Shown piece by piece: positions 56,130 to 64,000 of a stretch of DNA of 64,000 nt. Origin of the DNA: Tubulanus polymorphus (Eukaryota > Nemertea > Palaeonemertea > Tubulaniformes > Tubulanidae). The stretch spans positions 12,503,001 through 12,567,000 of the forward strand of contig NC_134028.1 in the NCBI RefSeq assembly GCF_964204645.1, given 5' to 3'. Position 1 is the stretch's first letter, and every line of letters starts with the position of its first letter. Both the position numbers and the translations under genes were made by a program. The notes below the pieces were generated by a model that saw only the letters and a program-made list of their open reading frames with translations, made no database searches and had not been told where the DNA came from.

Positions 56130-57935
56130 AAATACCGAGAAAATATTTCTTTTTTGGCTCGAGTCAACCGTCTGGCCGATCGATAATCATTCGTATGCTA
56201 AATACACAACGCTCAAAGCCATTTTTAGCACACTCAAACGCAATTTCAGTAGCCTGTAATTTTACTTCTAATGGGCGAATTGAACGGATTAAGCAAAAAT
56301 ATACTTCGTAATTGGTTTTTCTTTATGGCGCGCGCAAAGTTGAAAGCCATGGGTTTCATATCTTTTTAGAAATTTACCAAAAAGATTCAAAAATTCGATT
56401 TATTTGACCATGTTTTTTCATGCAGCATCTATAACTGTCCAAAATTACACATGTGATAATTCGATGCTTTTAGCGTAGAAGAACTTTAAATCGCCAAGAT
56501 ATCGCCAAGGTAGTTATGGGCTTTCAAAGACTAAACCCCTCGAAATCTAGGTTATATAAAATTTGTGTTGACCCAGTTTTGACTTCATCATGACATCATA
56601 ACATTGACGAGGTGGATCAGCTGGTGCGTGTTATTTCACAAACAAAATGGCGGCACAATTGAATGGGTTGATATTCATTATTTCTAGCGCGAAGACTGAT
56701 ACTTAAGGCGTATGATGTAACGAATTAATGTGTGGGATGTGTTCAATGATTCATCTAGTTTTGATATCCCGTGCGTAAGGTAACATTGCATCAAGATATC
56801 TGACGAAAATGTGGTTTCAAAATGAGGGAATTTACTTCCGTGTTCGCCACACGGCTGATTTACTGATAGCATCGGATTATTAAATGAGTCTGATATATAC
56901 ACGACTGGAATACTTGTTTTATCATCATTGCATCAGCAATCCATTTTGGAGCCTGATTATTAGTACTAGTTTGTTAACTGTGGCACAGTAATAAGCGTTC
57001 ACATTGAAAACAGTCGTGTACAGTCGCGTAGGCAATATCGCCTTATACTCTCGTGATCACTGCGTGTATATATCAGTTATACAGTATGCGCACCAGTGTA
57101 GGTGGCGCGTCACAACGATTTGTCTGGTTGAAGATGTAAGCTACTTAACCCATTAGCACTCAAGCCGCCCGTATCCGACCTGCCTATTACTCCTCAAGTC
57201 ACCCGAATCCGCCCCAGCACTTTTTTCGTATGCGGCACGAAAACGGTTACAGTGGGTTTCGAACCCAATAGCTTATGATAAACTACATACCTAAGTCCTC
57301 GAAATACCAAACAGAAATCAACATCCTCCTACTTCAATTTCTCAAGTATTTCGAGTTTGAACATGACACATCTGAGCGCTCACTTCTAATCCAAGTAAGT
57401 TTGTATGAATTTCAGGGGGCCAAAGGGACAAGATTTTGGTGGCCAACCTCATAAAATCTTACATCATATGAAAACGTTGACTATTTACTACAGAATAACA
57501 CTAGCAATGCATGGGAATAAACAGCAAATGAGCTATTCGGTATCGTGATGAACTTCGTCGAGGAATAATCGACACCACAGAGTGCAATTCCTGAGTGCTA
57601 ATGGGTTAAAGCAATCCTATCGTGAAATCAATAAAAACCATGTCAGTTGATGAACTTTGTTTCAGTCAGTAACCGGCACTGGCCTCAAATTTGAAGAACT
57701 CAGGAGCTTCTGTCCTGATTGGTGTGTATGATAATGAAAAACCTCCGATGAAACCCGGGCTCTCACCAAGTGTGTACCCTATCTTAAGTTTTAGTTGTTT
57801 TACGTTATTCAAGGGATGTATCAAAATTATGAACATTTGTTCAGACAAAAGGCCCATAATCAATTTTGCGAAGATTTCATTCTCGTTAAGTCAGTTATCA
57901 ATAAAAGTTTACACTGACCAAAATTGAGTCCTTTT
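56130..57935 (-). repeat. R3 family copy 2 (inverted)
   Basis: It is the reverse complement of copy 1 over most of its length, for example 'ttcgccacacggctgattta' at 56846. It is interrupted by the TTAA MITE at 57149-57605. It meets copy 3 head to head near 57935. Confidence 0.8.
57149..57605 (+). mobile_element. piggyBac-like MITE with TTAA TSD (CCCATTAGCACTCA ends)
   Basis: TTAA flanks lie at 57145-57148 and 57606-57609. It is the sister of 31916-32332, in the opposite orientation. It is inserted in an R3 copy; copy 1 shows the site without it. Confidence 0.85.
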
Positions 57936-59290
57936 TCCAGAAACTCCAAAAACTCCTAAGTTCTTCAAATTTGAGGCCAGAGCCGCTTACGGACAAAACA
58001 AAGTTTATCGACTGACACTTTTTTAAGATTTTCTATTTTTTACACTAAATGATAGCAAATAGTATATAAGTAATAAGGCTAGGTGATTTCAAAATTGGAA
58101 AAACCTTTTCAATCTACTCAGAATTGATGATTTTGGTGTTCACGCACCTGTTCAGTGTATACATTGCTTCTGCTGAACGCGTGGTACCGTGTCTATTAAT
58201 AGAACTATGTCACTAAAGGGACAGCTCGGAAATGATGTCTATAGAAATGAATAGGAAATAAGCTACAAGAGCAATTCAACTCAATTTTATACTTACTTGG
58301 CATTCGATTTCAGACAAAATGCCTCTTGATTTTGAAAGTCTACATATCAATGATTATAATTAGCTGTTGAACAGACCTCATCTGTTCGAACTAAGCGCAA
58401 AAATAGGAATTGAATAGCAATCCATGGCATTTTCTAGTAGACAGCAAGGAACACGGATGTAAAAATCATCATTTTGGATTCTCATTTAGCGATAGAAAGT
58501 AAGATCATGGTTAGAGCTAATACTGAGGATATTTTGACTTATGAACTGATGAATCTTAGACAGAATTAGCCGCAAGAATAATTTCGATTATTTGCTTGAA
58601 ATGCACCTCGTCTTGGTAGCGGTAACCATCTGGCATTGAGATATAACAGAAAATACATTTCCTCAAAATTCAACGCATTTCTAGACGCTATTTCTCAGCT
58701 CTCCCTTTAATGATGTTGCAACGTGCGCACCTGCTGGTTTAGCCGACGCTGAGTAGTAAGCCTTGTAAACAACGAAATGAGGTAAAAAAATCATGTAACA
58801 AAATCACAAATTGCGCGTAAACTAAACATTTTTGAACAGAACGGTTGAAGATGAGTGTATAGATCAATAGAATACATCATATTGTGAAAAAAAAAGAAAA
58901 GTGTTAAGTTACCCTTTAAGTAGCTTACATCTTCACTCAGACAAATCGTCGTTACGCGCGATATACACTGGAGCGTGCGTTATCTTTAACTGATACATAC
59001 ATGCAGTGAAGACGAGACTATAAAGCGATATTGCCTACGTGACGGTACACTACTGTTTTCAACGCGAACGCTCATCACTGTGCCACAGTTCACAAACTTA
59101 TACAAATAATCAGGCTCTAAAACGTATCGCTAATGTAAACGTCAATAAAATGACTTCAATTATTTGAGTATCCTTGAATATCAGTAATCGCGCTGGCAAT
59201 GATGAATATCCACCTATTCAATTGTGCCGCGCACCTGCTGATCCATCCCATTCAATGTTATGACGGCATGATGTAAGTCAAAACCGTGTG
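57936..59290 (+). repeat. R3 family copy 3 (direct)
   Basis: It shows 'ttcttcaaatttgaggccag', then an insert-bearing gap, then 'tcttcactcagacaaatcgt', 'cacagttcacaaactta' and 'gttatgacggcatgatg'. With copy 2 it forms a large imperfect inverted repeat. Confidence 0.75.
58217..58706. mobile_element. Kolobok-like element, TTAA-type TSD (AGGGACAGCT ends)
   Basis: The ends AGGGACAGCTCGGAAAT / ATTTCTCAGCTCTCCCT are inverted with mismatches. The flanks are CTAA (58213-58216) and TTAA (58707-58710), a TTAA TSD with one change. No ORF. Confidence 0.6.
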
Positions 59291-59329
59291 AACACAAATT
59301 TTGAAATACGACATATATTTTTGCTTAAT

Positions 59330-60545
59330 CCATTCAAGTTTAAATATTGTATTTTATCTTTCTTAAAGGATAATTTTGTAGTCAAATAAGACCAAAGATA
59401 TACATTTGTTTACGGTCCACATCCAAAATTTTTTTTGGGTACAGGTAGGCGCGGCATGGAAACTGTTTTATATTTTCAAAGAAATATTTTTCATAATATG
59501 AAAAAATATTCAAATAAAATTCATATGATGTCACATATCCAAGGGTGGCTGAATGTATGGCCGCAGACCGGTGCAGCAAGAAATCGGCGTATTGTTTTAA
59601 ATCCTGGAATTTACCACTACAATATTCAGGCCTCGACTTATAGTTATAGTTTGCTGCTTAGTATTTTCAGGTCACAAGAAATTACAATTTATTACAAATT
59701 CTATCAAACAGAAAACACGCCGTTCTTCTGCTGATGAAATGTCAAACGCGCTAGCAAGCAGCGTTACAGTATCACTATAGTAGTGTATGCTGCAAGCGCG
59801 TGTGTTTGTGTGTGCAACAGTCCAATCTAATGATTTCCGCACGCACGTGGAGGCCTTGTGTAAGTGAATGTTCGCTTACACTTCAATGTCAATCAAATCA
59901 ATCACCAGGTATTAAAATGAAACAATACCTATGGCGGATAATAATTACATTCTCACCAGCAATGAGCATTTGAAATTCGCACGTATACGGCACCTAGTTC
60001 AATGAAACGTTCGCCATTCTATGGCTTTCCCATAATTATTTTAGTAGCGCCGGAATTCCCCGTATATCCCAAAAACAGCCAATCACATTCACTCGTAGAG
60101 ACAACGCCCCCCAATCGAGGTCATTGCAATTTTATACGCGAGAGCTAAGAATTTTCCCGCCAAAAATAGTTTTTCGTAGAATTTTAACAATGTTGACCAT
60201 GTCATCGACGGAGGTTCGCCATGTCTTCAATCGCATCGATTATACGTCGTTTAAGCCGAGAACCAATGAAACAAATGCTCACATAAAAAAAGTACCGCGA
60301 TTTTACATTTACATGAATTAGCTCAATGCCAACTTCATATCGCTGACAAAGGTAAACCAAAAAGGCCACAGTAAGGCACACGTTTCATATATATGCACAG
60401 ATCAGGTTAGAGGTTTATTACTGTATTGAATGTTTTGAAAGTTCAGAAGAGAAACTAAGCCATGTTAGGAAGTTATTTTGTACCAGAGGAAAAAAGTTTC
60501 ATATGCAATAGCAAAATGGACTTCGCTAAAGCTTAAGTCCATAAA
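59330..60545 (+). repeat. R2 family copy G, with the empty MITE site
   Basis: It runs from 'tttatctttcttaaaggata' through 'ttcaaataaaattcatatga' (a single TAA at 59515-59517, no MITE). It continues with the palindrome at 59861, CCAAT at 60079, 'ttttcccgccaaaa' at 60153, GCCATG at 60217 and a decayed right end near 60540. Confidence 0.8.
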
Positions 60546-60894
60546 AAATTGGCCACGATAACTATATTATCGCACAGATGTTTAAAAGCTTAACCTTTCC
60601 CTTTGAACCATCTTAATAAGTCTGTGTTGTATGAGGTTCCTCCCCCCTGAATTAGACTTATGCCTAATTGTAATTTACATTCCAAGAACGACTTATTTTA
60701 TAAGTTATGCTTGTTTTCTGGGCTTTATTTCTCCAAGATCTGCATGAACTAAAACTTTAAGTAATCCCTTTGAAGGTTTATGTTTAATGCTCTATCCAAC
60801 GATTTCAGTTTCAAACTGCACATCACTGAATACCTCTTAAAACCAGATGAACAACAGCCAAAGCAAAAACTACACTGAGAAGGCGAAAAATGGT

Positions 60895-61357
60895 TGTCCA
60901 ACTTATTCGAACTTTATTAAAAATACTCTTAAAATTGTTGCAATATAGAATCTTTCAAGAAAAAATAAACATTACATAAAGGTCCAATCATAACATATTA
61001 TTTGTCATTACAAACACAGTTATTAATGTAATGATATAAAATATTTGAGCAATTTTACTTAATTGTACAAGAGTAACAAAAATCAACAAAACTGTCTTTG
61101 CTATTAGGCTTCAAAGGTTACTCGTTATTACTAGCATAGAATGAATAAGCTTCGACATTCTCACTAACTTGTAGAACTAATTCTATTGTCACACCAAAAC
61201 AAATATTGAGCCTCTTTTTTTGGGTTTGAAGTGAAGATAGATGCCTGAAAGAAATATGTGTGATGAAAGCGGTGTTTGCTGTAGTTTAGATAAACAGAAA
61301 CCACTGTCTAGTGTTGATAGGGGTTGTACATATCATTCAACATCCACCTGACAAAAT
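60895..61357 (-). CDS. Terminal exon of a small nested transcription unit
   Basis: It lies after the acceptor tattgtttcag (AG at 61359-61358) and extends to a poly(A) signal AATAAA at 60918-60913. Joined to the exon at 62094-62055, one frame reads 'IQRSQSLFRDLCLDFVRWML' and then 'NDMYNPYQH' with a stop at about 61310. The rest is a 3' UTR of about 400 nt. Alternatively, from the USP exon at 63214 (phase 1), the same exons would read '...DSTFSISVSGSLL(R)FCQVDVE' and stop, giving a short USP isoform. I cannot decide between the two, and neither peptide is recognised. Confidence 0.45.
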
Positions 61358-61456
61358 CTGAAACAATAAAAAATGTACCAATTTAGTTTTGGCCTAATCA
61401 ATAACATAAATAAAATGTATTCAATTCACCGCCGGGCTTTTTGAGTCAGATATCAA

Positions 61457-61837
61457 GGCCTTTTTTGATAGCTTGGTTTACGGGAACCGCGTCTGAAATT
61501 TGAAGAAAAGTCGAATAACAAAATCTTTTTTTCATTTCAATTCCCGTCTGTGGAACATATTCAGTGAAAAAACGAGTAAAAAAAGTTTTTCACCTCCGCC
61601 GAATGAGAATCCTGGCTTGAATGATGAAAAAATTGAAAAACTCGAGGTTCTTTTTTGATCACAGTGTAAAGAATTCGAACTTTCCAAGAATCATTTGTTT
61701 GGCATGTATATTGCCATATCGACAGTTCTCTCTTCCTGAAAACGTGATTTTATCTCACTGAGGGAATTTCTTTTTTCCTCCTCCAAAATGCTATTTTAAT
61801 AGGTCTACCCTGTAAACCGAGCTATCAAAAAAAGGCC
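61457..61837. mobile_element. Non-autonomous TIR element, 381 bp
   Basis: The inverted ends GGCCTTTTTTGATAGC / GCTATCAAAAAAAGGCC extend over about 28 bp. A possible 3-bp CAA duplication flanks it. It lies in the intron between the 40-nt exon and the terminal exon of the nested unit. Confidence 0.7.
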
Positions 61838-62054
61838 CAAAGGCCAGCCATGGAAAACCCAATGATCCAGTTACTGTTGCTTGCAAAAACCTAAGGACCT
61901 AAGTCAAGACCTAAGGAAGATTTTGGGAGACACTCAAGCCCGGCCAAGCCATTTTCATTCATCCCCCAACCCCATGCAAGTCTACAACAACTGTCACAAT
62001 AACTTGCCCGTCCCATATTGAAATGACAGAAATACTGAAAAAAAAAAAACTTAC

Positions 62055-62094
62055 CTAAGCAGAGATCCCGAAACAGAGATTGAGAACGTTGAAT
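62055..62094 (-). CDS. 40-nt exon of the nested transcription unit
   Basis: It has strong signals on both sides: ttttttcag before and CTTAG|GTAAGT after. It is not a multiple of three, so it cannot sit between USP exons 63214 and 49879, which already join in phase. This points to a separate transcript or an alternative 3' end. Confidence 0.5.
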
Positions 62095-62608
62095 CTGAAA
62101 AAATGGAAATATTTTATTCATTTTATGGTTACATAGGCCCCTACACGGCTAACAGCAGATCGTCTCCAAGGCAAAATTAATTAAGTTGAAATTTAAATTT
62201 GATAATCATTAGAAAGGCACACAAACACGGTTGAAAGAAAATTGGCGCTATTGCATTGTTCGATTGCGCAAAGCGGTGAAATGTCAGAGTATTTAGGAGC
62301 CCAATATATCACAATTTTGACATTAAAAATGTTAGTTTTTTCGCAGGGGGTTCAAGAGTGCAATAGCGCCTGAAAATTACACGCAACTAAAAGATTTTGC
62401 AACTTTGGTATCGATACAGTGTAGCTCTGTTTCACAATAGCCTAGTTAATGACGGTTTGCCGCTAGATAAATCAACAGAAAACACCAGCTAACTTCAACG
62501 TCAAGTCAAAATTGTTTACTTTTTCAAAGAATTATGCAGGCCATACTTAAATGAGTTCTAACACAACACTAGATAATTCTATCATATTCGGCAAAAAAAT
62601 TCACTTAC

Positions 62609-62650
62609 CCAACTAGACTTCAAAATGGCGTGTCACCGGTAATTAGCTGT
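62609..62650 (-). promoter_or_regulatory. Probable first exon and promoter edge with YY1-like motif
   Basis: A donor TTGG|GTAAGT at 62609/62608 follows 'cgccattttgaag', a YY1-type CCATNTT start-site motif common in small housekeeping genes. No ATG lies in frame in this short exon, so the coding start of the nested unit remains unclear. Confidence 0.35.
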
Positions 62651-63213
62651 AATAAATGAGCCCACGTGATCTCTGCAGATCAACAGATAGACAAATAAAG
62701 ATATTCTCCGGATAGAACATATATTCCCGAAAAAATAGCAAACTCTAAATAATTGGAACATTTCACGGAATTCTCCTCTCACCGTTTCATCTTTGTTTGT
62801 AAGTTTTAGATGGCACTATTTGCCAACTGAAATTGTATTACGGTACAAAAGACGAGTTTACGTGCACTTCATTTTACGAGCAAGTTATTTTTTGCACAGG
62901 ATTCCAAACTCATTATGAAGACTTCATCGATATACAAAGACAAAGAGATATTTATTTCAGGCTTTTTCAGGCAATTTCAGATCAATTTGAACCTTGTCAT
63001 GCATCATATTGCTTGGTTTAATCAACACGCAGTAGAATTATCTTCTGTAATCAACACGCAGTAGAATATCTTCTGAAGCATATCCAAATTCTACTACCAT
63101 TTGGCAGCAGGGAAGACTGCATACAATTAATCTACATCACTTTTTGACTGGATAGTGTAGAAAATCAGTCACTGTACTAAAATAAATGCTAAAAGTAATT
63201 AAAAATTTCTAAC
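62651..63213. other. Intronic, no feature seen
   Basis: A small direct duplication 'aatcaacacgcagtagaat' occurs at about 63021 and 63049. Otherwise there is no recognisable element or exon. Confidence 0.5.
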
Positions 63214-64000
63214 CTTCACTTGGAATTTTCGTTTCTATCATTGTCTCCATTTCAACCTCACCATCTTCTCGCTCTGCCTTGAGTAATTCAGACTCCTGTT
63301 CAACTTCAGGATGATTAAGATATTTGGCATCACTATCTATCTTCTCTTTTGGCTTTTCCCTTTTCGATTTATGCATTATTTTTGGTAATAAACTTCTCGG
63401 TTGAGGTGGTTTGGTCATGAATTTTTTCACTTCAGCAAGAGCCCGATATTGATTCATATCTTCTTCAGCTCCTCGCTTATTGCTGTATTCCTTTTTCACT
63501 ATTTTCTCTTTAGTTTTTTCAACCCAATCATATATTTTCCTAACATCCTTTTTTGCACTAGAATTGTCAAATCCTTCATGTTCTGTGGATTCTTCAGTTT
63601 GGTCGCTCATGACCTCCCCATCTTCATGGTGATGTTTCCGTTTATGTTTGTGTTTACGTTTCTTTTTCTTATGTTTTCTGCGCGACAAACATTCTTCCCC
63701 ATCTGAGCCCTCATTAATGTCATTGTCACCTCTTTTCCGCTTGTGCTTTTTGTGCTTTTTAGACTTTGGACATTCATCTTCATCCACTGGCTCTGTAAAA
63801 TTTTTCTCTATCAACCTTGGGGACAATTTTACCACCCACTCAGTGTCATACACATCGTCTAATCCATCTTCCTTTTCAGAAATATGGCATCCATATTTTG
63901 AATCTGAATTTAATTGTTCAGCATTTTTATCAAGGAATGGCTCTTCGACAAGTAACTGTTCATTAGTTGGTTGCCGACAAGACTCGGCATCAACTGATGT
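63214..64000 (-). CDS. USP36/42: USP36/USP42-like deubiquitinase, large Lys-rich exon (continues beyond the window)
   Basis: Known: USP36 and USP42 are nuclear/nucleolar ubiquitin-specific proteases; the fly orthologue is scrawny. Seen: the frame is open from the window edge to the donor GAAG|GTTAGA at 63214/63213, 262 codons without a stop. It contains 'LDDVYDTEWVVKLSPRLIEK', dense His/Lys/Arg runs ('SKKHKKHKRKRGD', 'RKHKKKKRKHKHKRKHHH') that look like nucleolar localisation signals, acidic stretches ('HEDGEVMSDQTEES'), and a helical 'YDWVEKTKEKIVKKEYSNKR'. The phase-1 end matches the exon at 49879. The USP catalytic Cys and His boxes must lie upstream, outside the window. Because the exon has no upstream boundary here, the start of translation cannot be chosen. 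The identity rests on the C-terminal exons. Confidence 0.8.

Noticed and set aside
58025-58918. Larger TTAA element bounded at 58918 by 'accctttaa'
   Set aside because: No matching left terminus was found; only the inner element 58217-58706 has convincing inverted ends.
63401-63706. Plus-strand ORF opposite the USP exon
   Set aside because: It is the antisense shadow of the Lys-rich coding frame (Phe/Leu runs opposite Lys codons).

Overview
This is a stretch of an invertebrate animal nuclear genome, AT-rich and gene-poor. It has spliceosomal introns with GT/AG sites, AATAAA poly(A) signals and a dense mix of metazoan transposons. The taxon cannot be fixed from sequence alone; a marine invertebrate (lophotrochozoan or non-vertebrate deuterostome) fits the repeats. 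No prokaryotic features, CRISPR arrays or rRNA genes are visible.

1-12 kb. A TMEM70-like terminal exon (mitochondrial ATP-synthase assembly family) lies at 2515-3174 on +. A broken, intron-containing Tc1-like transposase follows at 5225-6284. A compact four-exon minus-strand gene with OB-fold-like domains is at 7178-8498. Two small minus-strand ORFs overlapping by ATGA are at 10838-11538. Transposons with target-site duplications (TSDs) sit between them.

12-23 kb. This part is a transposon graveyard. It holds a P-element/THAP9-type transposase pseudogene (12738-14229), an inverted duplication with (TA)n runs, a CR1-like reverse transcriptase scrap, and a long decayed APE-type non-LTR retroelement (18000-21330). 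A TAA-flanked Harbinger-like element with a MADF-like remnant is nested in that retroelement.

23-64 kb. The minus strand carries the 3' half of a USP36/USP42-type deubiquitinase gene. Five in-phase exons (63214-64000, 49715-49879, 46666-46781, 42608-42712, 23923-24045) spell the Lys-rich tail and the conserved C-terminal block. The catalytic domain lies beyond the right edge. Its introns, up to 18.6 kb, are filled with repeats. R1 is a hairpin-ended non-autonomous family with tandem internal units. R2 is a family of about 3 kb that carries a CCAAT/E2F promoter-like module. R3 occurs as direct and inverted copies. The introns also hold a Penelope-like element with a GIY-YIG domain and hammerhead motifs, two solo LTRs, and TTAA-, TAA-, TA- and 6-bp-TSD elements. 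A small transcription unit is nested at about 60.9-62.65 kb.

The most unusual signals are: elements with 6-bp TSDs whose ends differ but are related; a short internal core shared by otherwise different transposons; R2 copies with and without a nested element, which prove its insertion; the ATGA-overlapping ORF pair; and the spliced OB-fold gene. All family assignments come from reading the sequence; no database search was run.
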